A stretch of 64,000 nt of DNA from CAYJPV01 sp964372095. Lineage in GTDB: Bacteria > Acidobacteriota > Vicinamibacteria > Vicinamibacterales > JAKQTR01. Of this stretch, positions 43,030 to 52,502 are shown piece after piece. Numbering within the stretch: the first letter of the stretch is position 1; each line of letters begins with the position of its first letter. A model generated the notes under the pieces. The model did no database searches, was not told the DNA's origin, and worked only from the letters and a program-made list of their open reading frames with translations. A program made the position numbers and the translations under genes. The stretch lies in the NCBI GenBank assembly GCA_964372095.1, contig CAYJPV010000003.1:243175-307174 (forward strand). Direction: 5' to 3'.

Positions 43030-44440
43030 CCGCCGGGCGCTGCTGCTGCTCCTGCTGGTCTTTGCCCTGTCGCTCCCGGGCGTCACGGTGCGGATCTACG
43101 CGTCGGACGAGATCCAGTACTTCGCCTACCTGCGGTCGCTGTGGTTCGATCGCGACGTCTCGTTCGAGAACGAGTACCGGCACTTTGCCGACTCGGGCGT
43201 GGCCGGCGACGCCCTGTTCCGGGAGACGTTTCTCGAACGCCGCAGCGCTGCCGGCCTGCGGCTCAACTTCGGCACGATTGGCAGCGCCGTGTTGTGGGCG
43301 CCGTTCTATGCCGCCGCCGACGCCGGCGTGGCCGTCGCGCGGGTGTTCGGCTCGCCCGTCGAGCGTGACGGGTACTCGCGCCCGTACGTCGCCGCCGTGT
43401 GTTACGGCTCCGCGATCTACGGCCTGCTGGCGCTCGGGCTGTCCTGGGCCGTCGCCGCGCGCGTGCTGGCCGCGAGCGGATCCCCGGCGCGCGCCGCGTG
43501 GCTCGCCGCCGCCGCCATCTTTGCCGGAACGCCTCTCGTGTTCTACATGTACGTGGCGCCGGTGATGGCCCACGCCACATCGGCCTTCGCCGTCGCGCTG
43601 TTCGTGTGGCTCTGGCTGCGCGCCCGCGAACGCTGGACGACCGCTGACGCCATCCGGCTCGGGGCCTCGGCGGCGCTGATGACCATGGTCCGCGAACAGG
43701 ACGCGTTCTTCGCGCTGGTCCCTGCGCTGGACTTCGCGTGGACGGTCGTCCGGACGCGGCGCTGGCGCGCGTGGCGCACAGCCGCCGCCGGTGTGCTGAC
43801 CTTCGGCATGGTCTATCTGCCACAGGCGGCAGCATATCTGTCGCTCAATGGCCGGATCGGGCCGTCCCAGGTCACGAGCCGCAAGATGGACTGGACGTCG
43901 CCCCACGCCCTGGACGTGCTCACCTCGCCCCAGCACGGGTTCTTCGTCTGGACACCGCTGGCCGTCCTCGCCCTCGCCGGGCTGGCCGTACTGGCCTGGG
44001 GAACCCGCCAGACGGCACCGGACGGCCGGGGGGCGCGCCAGGTCGCGGCTGGCCTGGCCGCGATGGCCGCACTGCAGGTCTTCGTGACCGGTGCGGTCCA
44101 GAGCTGGACGCTGGCTGGCGCCTTCGGCCAGCGCCGGTTCCTGGCGCTCACCGTCATCCTCGTGGCGGGTCTGGCCGCCATGCTCAGCCGGTCACGAACG
44201 ACGCCGGCCCGCGTGGGCCTCGGCCTGACAGTTGGCCTGTGCGTCTGGTGGAACGTCGGCCTCATGGTTCAGTTCGGCGCCGGCCTGATGGATCGACAAC
44301 GGCTCGATCCCCCGCGGAACGCGTATCAGACGTTTGTCACGGTGCCGCGGGATCTGCCCCGCATTGCCTACCGCTACCTCTTCGAGCGGCGGAGTTTCTA
44401 TCGCGCGACACCGCCCGCCGGCGGGCGCGACTCGCGGTGA
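42989..44440 (+). CDS. GT-C-like integral membrane glycosyltransferase (family unclear)
   Basis: A 483-residue polytopic membrane protein with about eleven hydrophobic segments. The first periplasmic loop has YASDEIQYFAYLRSL, an acidic Asp-Glu motif like the catalytic site of GT-C (PMT/ArnT-like) transferases that use polyprenyl-phosphate sugars. The partner sugar and acceptor are unknown. It overlaps the CPBP gene by 41 bases upstream and the next gene by four (GTGA). Confidence 0.65.
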   Translation: MRPRSSSSPSSAPDRRALLLLLLVFALSLPGVTVRIYASDEIQYFAYLRSLWFDRDVSFENEYRHFADSGVAGDALFRETFLERRSAAGLRLNFGTIGSAVLWAPFYAAADAGVAVARVFGSPVERDGYSRPYVAAVCYGSAIYGLLALGLSWAVAARVLAASGSPARAAWLAAAAIFAGTPLVFYMYVAPVMAHATSAFAVALFVWLWLRARERWTTADAIRLGASAALMTMVREQDAFFALVPALDFAWTVVRTRRWRAWRTAAAGVLTFGMVYLPQAAAYLSLNGRIGPSQVTSRKMDWTSPHALDVLTSPQHGFFVWTPLAVLALAGLAVLAWGTRQTAPDGRGARQVAAGLAAMAALQVFVTGAVQSWTLAGAFGQRRFLALTVILVAGLAAMLSRSRTTPARVGLGLTVGLCVWWNVGLMVQFGAGLMDRQRLDPPRNAYQTFVTVPRDLPRIAYRYLFERRSFYRATPPAGGRDSR

Positions 44441-45669
44441 GGCCCGGGCGCGTGCGTATCCGATACTTCGCCGACATTCGATTCCCCCTGGAGCGCGCCA
44501 ACGGCGTCCAGACGATGGAGACGTGCCAGGCGCTGGCGATGCGCGGACACCGGGTCGAACTGGTGGTGCGGCCGGACACGCAGACACCGGCCCGCGATCC
44601 CTTCGCGTACTACGGCGTGGCGCGAACAGGCGCCCTCGTCCTCGAGACCGTCCCGGGCATGGTGTCCCCATCGGCCAGGCGCATCGTGTACCTCGCCCAC
44701 GCGATGCGGCTGGGACTCGGCGCCGATGACGTGGACGTCGTGTACACCCGCGACCTGGCGCTTGCCGCGCTGCTGGCGCGCTGCCCGTCCGGGATGCGGC
44801 CGCCCCTGGTCTACGAGTCGCATGGCTATGCTCCCGCCGTCTCGCAGGACATGCCCACGTTGCTGGCCGGCGGGGCGGCGCCCTCCGATCGCAAAGCCCG
44901 GCGCCTCGACGCCCGCGAACGTCTGGTCTGGCAACGTGCGGACGGGTATGTCACGATCACCGAGGGCCTGTGCGAAGAACTGACCGCGCGGTTCGGACCG
45001 CGGGAGCGGATCCTGGTCGCCCCCGACGGCGCGCGAGTCCCGGCGGTGCAGCCGCCGCTCCCGGAGATCGGGCAACGAAGGGCCGTGGTGGGGTATGCCG
45101 GCCACCTGTATCCGTGGAAAGGCGTGGACGTGCTGCTGCGCGCCCTTGAGGGACTGCCGGACGTCGAAGGCCTGATCATTGGCGGACTGGCCGGCGAACC
45201 GGATCTGGATCGGGTGCGCGCGATCGCAGGGCGCCTGGCGCCGGGACGGGTCACATTTGCCGGGCAGGTCGATCCGCCGCGGGTGGCGGCGTGCCTGGCG
45301 GCCGCCGACGTGCTGGTGGTGCCGAATACGCCAAGCCGCATCTCGGCCACGTATACGTCGCCGCTGAAGCTGTTCGAGTACATGGCGTCGGGCCGGCCCA
45401 TCGTGGCGTCGGACCTGCCCTCACTGCGCGAAGTGCTCGTCGACGGAGAGACGGCCCTGCTGGCGGAAGCCGGGAACGCGGATGCCGTTCGAGAGGCCGT
45501 GCGGCGCGTGCTGGACGACCGGGCACTGGCGGGGCGTCTGGCCACGCGGGCCTTTGAAGCCGTCCGGCAGTACTCCTGGGACAGGCGGGCGGAGCGCCTC
45601 GAGGCGCTCCTGCAGGCGGTGATCGCGACGCGCGGCAGACGCGCGGCGACACCGCGGAGGATGGAGTGA
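44437..45669 (+). CDS. GT4-family glycosyltransferase (1)
   Basis: A cytoplasmic GT-B enzyme of 410 residues. The N-terminal donor-fold opens with IRYFADIRFPLERANGVQT. The C-terminal half has GYAGHLYPWKGVDVLLRAL and the nucleotide-sugar region SPLKLFEYMASGRPIVASDLP. It should add a sugar to a lipid-linked glycan using an NDP-sugar. GTG at 44437 overlaps the previous stop as GTGA; a second GTG 15 bases on is possible. It ends in GTGA overlap with the methyltransferase. Confidence 0.88.
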   Translation: MRPGRVRIRYFADIRFPLERANGVQTMETCQALAMRGHRVELVVRPDTQTPARDPFAYYGVARTGALVLETVPGMVSPSARRIVYLAHAMRLGLGADDVDVVYTRDLALAALLARCPSGMRPPLVYESHGYAPAVSQDMPTLLAGGAAPSDRKARRLDARERLVWQRADGYVTITEGLCEELTARFGPRERILVAPDGARVPAVQPPLPEIGQRRAVVGYAGHLYPWKGVDVLLRALEGLPDVEGLIIGGLAGEPDLDRVRAIAGRLAPGRVTFAGQVDPPRVAACLAAADVLVVPNTPSRISATYTSPLKLFEYMASGRPIVASDLPSLREVLVDGETALLAEAGNADAVREAVRRVLDDRALAGRLATRAFEAVRQYSWDRRAERLEALLQAVIATRGRRAATPRRME

Positions 45670-46715
45670 TTTCACCACGTTTGCTCGACATTGTGCGGTG
45701 CCCCGACTGCGGCCAGTCCCTCACGGGCACGCCGCCCGAACTGACCTGTACGGGGTGCGCCCGACGGTTCCCGGCCAACAGCGAGTACCTCGTGCTGCAC
45801 CCCGGGGTCACGTTTGCCGAGCAGACGAAGTACCTGGACGAAGCCCTTCACGCCGACGCCCGGCACGAACACGTCTCGCCGCCGCTGTTGTCGGCCCGCA
45901 TCCGCAACGACATGCTGCGGCGGTTCCTGGCGCCTGGTCCGGGCGACACCCTCGTGGATCTGGGATGCGGCAGCGGACGGGCACTGGCGTGGAACGCGGA
46001 TCTCGGAGCCTGGCAGGCGGGCATCGACGTGAGCCCGTACTTCGCCCGCGAGGCGGCCGAGCAGGTGAACCTGGTCCTCGGCGATCTCCGCACGCTGCCG
46101 TTCGGCGACGGTGTGTTCACGAAGGCGTGGGCCCTCGACGTCATGGAACACGTGTCGCGAGAGGCGCTGCACGACGTGCTCCGGGAAGCGGCGCGGGTAC
46201 TCCAACCCGGCGGCCGCCTGTTTGTCTATAGCCACGTCCGCAAGAACTCGCCGCTGGCCGGCGGCCTGAAAACGGTCAACCGGTTCGCGCGATGGCTGGA
46301 GCGCCGCGGCCTCGTGGACCTGTCGCGGGAGCGGTTGCGCAAGTCCGATCACCTGAACCCGCTGGCCGACATCCCCGACCTCGAACAGGTTGTGGGGGCG
46401 GCGGGTTTCCGGATCGAGCACATTCGTTACTACACGCCGCTGGTCGGCGCCGTCGTCGAGAACATCTTCATGCGGATGGTCGAAACGTGGCTCGCCCGGC
46501 GGGCGGCGCGGCGCGCCGGCGGCACGACCGCGCTGGACGAAGGGGCCGCCCGTGACGCCCGGATGTCGGCCAAACGACAGGTGAACCGCCGCGGGGCCCT
46601 GTATGCGGCGCTGTCGGCGATCACGTGGGTCATGAAACTCGACATCGTCCTGTTCGGGCGTGTGCGATCGGGGCCGTTCTTCGCCCTTCTGGTGAAGGAG
46701 CCGAGCCGCCCGTGA
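45666..46715 (+). CDS. Class I SAM methyltransferase with N-terminal zinc ribbon
   Basis: A 349-residue enzyme. A Trm112-like zinc ribbon (Cys12, Cys15, Cys28, Cys31) precedes a Rossmann methyltransferase with motif I LVDLGCGSGRALAW. Enzymes of this layout methylate glycan or other small substrates in surface-polysaccharide loci; here it sits between GT4 genes, so sugar or glycan methylation is likely. The start is GTG (GTGA overlap with the preceding gene). Confidence 0.85.
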   Translation: MISPRLLDIVRCPDCGQSLTGTPPELTCTGCARRFPANSEYLVLHPGVTFAEQTKYLDEALHADARHEHVSPPLLSARIRNDMLRRFLAPGPGDTLVDLGCGSGRALAWNADLGAWQAGIDVSPYFAREAAEQVNLVLGDLRTLPFGDGVFTKAWALDVMEHVSREALHDVLREAARVLQPGGRLFVYSHVRKNSPLAGGLKTVNRFARWLERRGLVDLSRERLRKSDHLNPLADIPDLEQVVGAAGFRIEHIRYYTPLVGAVVENIFMRMVETWLARRAARRAGGTTALDEGAARDARMSAKRQVNRRGALYAALSAITWVMKLDIVLFGRVRSGPFFALLVKEPSRP

Positions 46716-47872
46716 AGATCCTCTACGCCGCTCTCGACCAACGCGTCCCCGGCACCACCGGCGGGTCCGTCCACGTCACCTCGGTCGCCGAAGGGCTGGC
46801 CGCGCGCGGACACGACGTGACGGTGCTGACCTCGCGAGGCGGCCGGCCGTTCCCCGACGACGGTGTCCGCTGGCACGCGATGGGACCGCCGCTGGGCCTC
46901 AAGTACCTGCGCGCCCTGCGGGCGTCGCGGGTCGAACAGGTGGCGCGGCGGTGCGGGGCGGACGTCATCATCGAGCGGTACTACAACTTCGGCGGCGAGG
47001 GCATGCTCGCGGCGCGGGCGACGGGGGCGCTGGCGGTGCTGGAGGTGAACGCGCCGGTCATCGACTACCCCGGGTCGCCGAAAGCCTGGCTCGACCGGGC
47101 CCTCCTCGTCGAGCCGATGCGCCGGTGGCGGGATCGGCAGTGCGACCTGGCCGACCTCGTGGTCACGCCCACCGCGGCGATCCTGCCGGGCCACCTCCCC
47201 CGCTCCCGGATTGTCGAGATCGAATGGGGCGCCGACACGGCACGGTTCCGCCCCGACGTCACCGGGCCGATCCCGTTCGTGAAGAAACCCGGCACCGTGA
47301 CGGCCCTGTTCGCCGGGGCGTTTCGCAGCTGGCACGGCACGGCGCTGCTGGCCCGTGCCGCCCGGACACTTCGCGCCTGGGGGCGGACGGACGTCCGGAT
47401 CGTCTTTGTCGGCGATGGGCCGGAACTGGCTCGTGTCAGGGAGAGCGTGGCCGACCTCGACACGGTGACACTGGCCGGAGCGATTCCGCACGCGCAGATG
47501 CCGGCGTGCCTGGCCGCGGCGGACATCGGCGTGGCCCCCTTCGACGCGGGCGCCCACGCACCGCTGCAGCTCGCCTTCTACTGGTCGCCCTTGAAGATCT
47601 TCGAGTACATGGCCGCCGGACTGCCGGTGGTCGCGCCCGCACTGGATCGGCTGTCTCACATCGTGCGACACGATCAGGAAGGGCACCTCTACTCCCCGGC
47701 CGAGCCGGACGGGCTCGCACACGCCCTCGCCCGCCTGGCGACCGATGCCGACCTTCGCCGGCGCCTGGGCCTCGCCGCCCGCGCGCGCGTGAAGGCGGAG
47801 TTCAGCTGGGATGCGCACTGCGCGCGCCTCGAGGAGGCGATGGAGCGCGCGCGCGCCGGGAGGCAGGCGTGA
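46712..47872 (+). CDS. GT4-family glycosyltransferase (2)
   Basis: A 386-residue GT-B enzyme. The N-terminus KILYAALDQRVPGTTGGSVH is followed by a Rossmann half, and the C-terminal half has VFVGDGPELARV and FYWSPLKIFEYMAAGLPVV. The sugar is unknown. GTG start in a GTGA overlap with the methyltransferase; a longer upstream reading is out of character. It ends in GTGA overlap with the next GT. Confidence 0.88.
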   Translation: MKILYAALDQRVPGTTGGSVHVTSVAEGLAARGHDVTVLTSRGGRPFPDDGVRWHAMGPPLGLKYLRALRASRVEQVARRCGADVIIERYYNFGGEGMLAARATGALAVLEVNAPVIDYPGSPKAWLDRALLVEPMRRWRDRQCDLADLVVTPTAAILPGHLPRSRIVEIEWGADTARFRPDVTGPIPFVKKPGTVTALFAGAFRSWHGTALLARAARTLRAWGRTDVRIVFVGDGPELARVRESVADLDTVTLAGAIPHAQMPACLAAADIGVAPFDAGAHAPLQLAFYWSPLKIFEYMAAGLPVVAPALDRLSHIVRHDQEGHLYSPAEPDGLAHALARLATDADLRRRLGLAARARVKAEFSWDAHCARLEEAMERARAGRQA

Positions 47873-49140
47873 GCCGCGTGCTGCTCGCCACCGATGCCTT
47901 CCCGCCGGTGTGCGGAGGCAGCGGATGGTCCACGTGGGAACTGGCCCGCGGCCTGCGGGACCGGGGACACGACGTCCGGGTGGTGCAGCCGAAACCCGGC
48001 CAGGCGGACGACGCCCGGACGGAGTACGACGGCTTCGTGGTGTCCGAGGTCGCCTCGCCGGCGCCGGCGGTTCCGTTCCTCAGGAATTACGTCAAGAACG
48101 AGCGGCTCTGGCAACGCCTGGCCGGAGCACTGGCCACGGTGATCGAGCGCGACCACGTGGACATCGTGCACGCCCAACACGTGTTGACGGCGCCCGCGGC
48201 CGTCCGCGCGGCACGGGCCACGGGGAGGCCGGTCGTGTGCACCGTGCGCGACTACTGGCCCGTCTGCTACTGGGGCACCCTCATTCACGATCCGGAGGCG
48301 ACCGACCTGTGCCCGGCCTGCACACCGGGCATGATGAGCCGCTGCGTGCGGCCGCGAGCCGGCGCGGCGTGGCCGCTCGCGCTGCCGCTGATTCCGTACA
48401 TGCGCGGGAATCTCCGCCGCAAGCAGGAGGCCCTGGCCGGCGCGAGCGCCGTGGTGGCCGTGAGCCGCGCCATCGCGCGGGATCTGCGCGCGCGTTCGCC
48501 GTACCTGGCCGAGACCCGCATCGAGGTGATCCCGAACCCCGTGAACCTGCCGGACCTCGACGTGGCCGCTCGCGACACGCGCCCGCCGTTGCCGGGCGAC
48601 TACGCCGTGTTCATGGGCAAGCTCGAGGTGAACAAAGGGGTGCAGTTCCTGCTGCCCGCCGCCGAACGTGCCGGCTTGCCGTGGCCGCTGATGGTTATCG
48701 GCGACGGTGCGCAGCGCCCGTCCCTCGAGGCCGAGGCGAAGCGCCTCGGGCGCGACGTCCGATTCACGGGCTGGCTGGCCCGCGGGAAAGCCCTGGCCTG
48801 CCTGGCCCACGCGTCCCTCCTGATCTTCCCGTCCTACGGGCCCGAATCATTGAGCCGGGTCCTGCTCGAAGCGGCCGCCCTCCGGGTGCCGATCGCCGCC
48901 ATGGACACCGGCGGGACCAGCGACATCGTGAAGCACGAGCAGACGGGCCTGCTCGCCTCGACGCCGGACGAACTGGCCGCCAACATCCAGCGCCTCGTGA
49001 CGAACCGCGCCATCGGCAGGACGCTGGCGTCAGAAGCCCGTCTGCTGGTGGAGCGTGCGTTCGCGACGCCGCACGTGGCCCAACGTATCGAAGGGCTGTA
49101 TGCCGAACTGCTCGAGCACCGGGACCGGACCCATGACTGA
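47869..49140 (+). CDS. GT4-family glycosyltransferase (3)
   Basis: A 423-residue GT-B enzyme with the N-terminal glycine-rich loop ATDAFPPVCGGSGWSTWELA. The CTVRDYWPVCYWGTL region with Cys-rich DLCPACTPGMMSRC is a common insert in such transferases. The EX7E motif in GPESLSRVLLEAA is near the C-terminus. Start GTG in GTGA overlap; ends overlapping the next gene by eight bases. Confidence 0.88.
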   Translation: MSRVLLATDAFPPVCGGSGWSTWELARGLRDRGHDVRVVQPKPGQADDARTEYDGFVVSEVASPAPAVPFLRNYVKNERLWQRLAGALATVIERDHVDIVHAQHVLTAPAAVRAARATGRPVVCTVRDYWPVCYWGTLIHDPEATDLCPACTPGMMSRCVRPRAGAAWPLALPLIPYMRGNLRRKQEALAGASAVVAVSRAIARDLRARSPYLAETRIEVIPNPVNLPDLDVAARDTRPPLPGDYAVFMGKLEVNKGVQFLLPAAERAGLPWPLMVIGDGAQRPSLEAEAKRLGRDVRFTGWLARGKALACLAHASLLIFPSYGPESLSRVLLEAAALRVPIAAMDTGGTSDIVKHEQTGLLASTPDELAANIQRLVTNRAIGRTLASEARLLVERAFATPHVAQRIEGLYAELLEHRDRTHD

Positions 49141-50410
49141 TCGAGACGGGACATGCCGGGATCCCAGGGTGGTGATCATCAGCCGCGCCGTGTACCCGGA
49201 CCATGGCTTCGGCGGCCTGGAACGACACGTTTACGATCTGGTTCGGCAACTGCACGCGCGCGCCGTCCGGGTAACGCTCATCACCCGACCCGCACAGACG
49301 GGGCGCGCGACGATCGGTGACGAGGTCCCGGGTCTCGAGATGATCCGCGTCCCGTACGTCACGTTTCCCCTCGCGGGACGCCGCGGCACGACCGTTCTCG
49401 ATCGAGCCACCGCGTATCCGCTGTTCGGCCACCGGGCCGGTCGCCTCGCTGCCCGCCTGGCGGCGCGCGGCGACGTCGACATCGTGCACGGTCTGGGTGC
49501 GGCCAGCCTCGGCTACGCGCTGGCCAGGCGGCGCTCGCCCGGCAGCACGGCGCCGTTCGTCATGAACCCGCAGGGGCTCGAAGAATTCGGCGGCATCGAC
49601 GGCTCCTACGGCGGGCACGTGGCGAAACGCGTGGGCTACGCGCCGCTCCGGCGCGCCGTGCGCGCCTGCGCCGGCGCCGCAGACCGGGTCATCGCCACCG
49701 ACCGGTCGATCGAGCCGGCGATTGTGCGCCACCTGGGTGTGGGGCCGGATCGCCTGCGGCTCGTGCCCAACGCCATCGACATCGCCGCCTGCGAGCAGCA
49801 GGCCACGGCGGCAGACGGCCTTCGCGCGCGGGCCCTGCTCGGCATGCCCCACGGGATGCCGTTGTTCGTCAGCGTCGGACGCCTGGAGTTCAACAAGGGT
49901 TTTCACGTGCTCGTCGACGCGCTGGCCACCATGACGGACCTGGACTGGCGATGGGTCCTGGTCGGGGACGGGCCACATCGGGCCGCCCTCGAACGCCACG
50001 TCTTCGCCGCCGGCCTCGGCGAACGGATGCGCTTCGCCGGGCGTGTCGACACGCCGGCGCTGCACGCCTGGTACGAAGCGGCATCCGTGTTCGTTCATCC
50101 CACGCTCTACGAAGGCAGTTCACTCGTCACGCTCGAAGCGATGGCCCACCGCCGGCCGGTCGTCGCGACGATGGCGGGAGGGCTGCCGGACAAGGTCCGG
50201 CACGGCGTCACCGGCTGGCTGGTGCCTCCCGGCGATGCCGCAGCGTTGGCTGGCGCCCTCAGGCAGGCCCTGTCCGCCACGGACCGGCTGCCGGCCATGG
50301 GCGACGCCGGGCGGGACCTGGCCGAACGCGAGTTCTCCTGGCCGGCGGTCACCGACCTGCTGCTGGAGGTGTACGACGAACTGGCGGCCAGGCACCACGC
50401 CGGTGAGTGA
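49133..50410 (+). CDS. GT4-family glycosyltransferase (4)
   Basis: A 425-residue GT-B enzyme. The N-terminal GFGGLERHVYDLVRQLHAR is typical, with FVSVGRLEFNKGFHVLVDAL in the second half and the EX7E motif in YEGSSLVTLEAMAHR. An ATG eight bases before the previous stop starts it. Donor and acceptor are unknown. It overlaps the next gene by eight bases. Confidence 0.88.
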   Translation: MTDRDGTCRDPRVVIISRAVYPDHGFGGLERHVYDLVRQLHARAVRVTLITRPAQTGRATIGDEVPGLEMIRVPYVTFPLAGRRGTTVLDRATAYPLFGHRAGRLAARLAARGDVDIVHGLGAASLGYALARRRSPGSTAPFVMNPQGLEEFGGIDGSYGGHVAKRVGYAPLRRAVRACAGAADRVIATDRSIEPAIVRHLGVGPDRLRLVPNAIDIAACEQQATAADGLRARALLGMPHGMPLFVSVGRLEFNKGFHVLVDALATMTDLDWRWVLVGDGPHRAALERHVFAAGLGERMRFAGRVDTPALHAWYEAASVFVHPTLYEGSSLVTLEAMAHRRPVVATMAGGLPDKVRHGVTGWLVPPGDAAALAGALRQALSATDRLPAMGDAGRDLAEREFSWPAVTDLLLEVYDELAARHHAGE

Positions 50411-52502
50411 CTCGGCTTCTGGCCTGCCGGTGTTCGCGTTCGTGCTGGCCACCCTGGCCCCCTACGCGATGTCTGCCGCGGCCTGCGGGAACGGCGACGG
50501 TCACGACAGGCGGCGTCTGGAGATCGCCGTCCTGGGAACGTCCGGTCTGTACCTCGTCCTTCACCTCACGGCATTCACCGTCGGGCTCACGCTGGGTCGA
50601 GTGCTGCTCGTCATGGCGGCCGTCGTGCTGGTCTTCGGCGTCGTCCGCTTCTGGTCCGGCCGCGGCCGCGTCGCCGGCTCCGTCGGCCCGCCGCGTCGCG
50701 AACGATGGGCGTGGATGGAGTCGGTTGCCACGGTGACGGTCGTCACGGTCGGCGCCAGCTGGCTGGTGAGTACGACCATGTCGGTGGAGGTCGTCGGCAC
50801 CGATGCCGCCCACTACCACATTCCCCACGCCGTGAACTACGCGCTGGGCGCGACTCCCTGGGATCCCCTGCCTACGCGCCACGCGTATCCGATGGGCACG
50901 AGCCTGCTCTTCGCGTGGTTCATGCTGCCCTTCGGCGATGCCTTCATCGTGGACGCCGCCATGCTGATTCACGGCGCACTCCTGCTCGCGGCGCTGGCAT
51001 CGCTGTTCCGCAGCCTGACAGGCGATTCGGGCTGGACGTGGGCGCCGTGGCTCGTCCTGGTGCTGTGCTCCATGCCCCTGGTCGTCACCGCGGGTTTCCC
51101 GTCGGCGGACCTCCCCTACACAGCGGCCTTCATGGCGGTGAGCGCGCAACTCGTCCGGATGACGACCTCGCCTGCGACCCGGACCCGGGACTGGCTGGTG
51201 CTGGGCTGCGGACTGGGACTGCTCATCGCGTCCAAGGTCACGGGCGTCTACTCAGCGGTGTTGCTGGGAGCTGTCGCCGCCGCAGTGCCCGTCACGCGGA
51301 CCGTCCTCCGGCGCGGGCAGAAGGGCCCGAAGGTATCGTGGCACACGGTGCTGGCGGGCGCAGCCGTGGCGTGCCTGGGTCTGACGCCCGGGCTGCTGTG
51401 GCTCGTGCGCAACTCGCTTGTGTACGGGCAGGCGGTCGAGAGCTTCTCGGACCCGTACTACCTGTCGATTCTGGGCGATCTCCGCACGACGTATCAGGGT
51501 GAATGGAGTTACCTGGCCTGGCGGCTCGGTCGGCGCATCACACAGTGGCTGGGTTCCTGGTTCGTCGTCAGCGGCTACGCGATCCTCGCGCTCTGCCTCG
51601 ATGCCGCCTGGCGGATCGTCCGGCGGCGCGGCGACGCGGTCGACCGGCGTCGGCTCTGGGTCGTCGCCGCCGCCGCGGCCGTCGCAGCCGTCCACGGTGC
51701 CGGCATGATCGGGGCGCCGTGGACCAGCCTCGAGCACACCAGTGGCGGCTCGCTGCGCTACGTGATGCCCGTGTGGGTCACCTGGGCAACACTGGCGGGA
51801 GCCGGGCTGTTCGTGCGCCAGTACCCGTGGTTTCAGCGCTCGTGGTCGCGCACCGCCGGGTGGGTCGTGATGGGCGTGGGCGCGGCCCTCCTCGCGTGGA
51901 GCGGGCACGGCCCCTGGGTATCCGGGGTCGGCACGGCGCCCGGCACCGTGCTGGCCGTGACCCTCGCGGGCCTGGCGGTGGCCTGGTCCGGCCCCACCGC
52001 ACCGCAGGCAACACCGCGCTTCGGCGCCGCAGCACGGTCCTGGGGGCTGCTCGTGCTCGCGGCGGCGCTGGCGTCGTCCTGGCTGGTCTCCCGGCACGCA
52101 CCGTTACGACAGGCCGCTGTGGACGCCGAGCGGCAGGAACTCGCCCGATCGGCGGAAGGAGGCGTGGCGGGTGTGGACGACCAGCGCCGCGCGTATCTGG
52201 ATGCACGCAGGGACGAGTCCGCCCGTGGCGTGGCGTGCCGCGCCCGGCGGTTTTTTGTGGCCAGCCGCATTGACCTTCCGCTAGGCTTCCAGCCGGCAGT
52301 GTATACGAGTCTGATCTTCGACAGCCGAGATGCCGGGCCGGCGCTGACGCAGCTCAGGCGGCCACCCGGCCCGGACGCGTGCGACTACGTCGTCGCGTTG
52401 CCCGCCGAGGCGAACCGTCCGTTCGTGACCGTGGCGTCGGCGTGGTTGACGGCGGTGGAAACGACAGGGCCGCTTCGTGTCTACCGGGTGACCCGCCCGT
52501 GA
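50403..52502 (+). CDS. Large multi-span membrane protein of the glycan operon (GT-C-like)
   Basis: A 699-residue protein with many hydrophobic helices. The periplasmic stretch VVGTDAAHYHIPHAVNYALG after the third helix has the acidic position of GT-C transferases. A soluble tail (about 600-699) follows the last helices. It could add a sugar at the periplasmic side or act as a polymerase-like enzyme, but no family is certain. GTG start eight bases before the previous stop; ends in GTGA overlap. Confidence 0.65.
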   Translation: MSDSASGLPVFAFVLATLAPYAMSAAACGNGDGHDRRRLEIAVLGTSGLYLVLHLTAFTVGLTLGRVLLVMAAVVLVFGVVRFWSGRGRVAGSVGPPRRERWAWMESVATVTVVTVGASWLVSTTMSVEVVGTDAAHYHIPHAVNYALGATPWDPLPTRHAYPMGTSLLFAWFMLPFGDAFIVDAAMLIHGALLLAALASLFRSLTGDSGWTWAPWLVLVLCSMPLVVTAGFPSADLPYTAAFMAVSAQLVRMTTSPATRTRDWLVLGCGLGLLIASKVTGVYSAVLLGAVAAAVPVTRTVLRRGQKGPKVSWHTVLAGAAVACLGLTPGLLWLVRNSLVYGQAVESFSDPYYLSILGDLRTTYQGEWSYLAWRLGRRITQWLGSWFVVSGYAILALCLDAAWRIVRRRGDAVDRRRLWVVAAAAAVAAVHGAGMIGAPWTSLEHTSGGSLRYVMPVWVTWATLAGAGLFVRQYPWFQRSWSRTAGWVVMGVGAALLAWSGHGPWVSGVGTAPGTVLAVTLAGLAVAWSGPTAPQATPRFGAAARSWGLLVLAAALASSWLVSRHAPLRQAAVDAERQELARSAEGGVAGVDDQRRAYLDARRDESARGVACRARRFFVASRIDLPLGFQPAVYTSLIFDSRDAGPALTQLRRPPGPDACDYVVALPAEANRPFVTVASAWLTAVETTGPLRVYRVTRP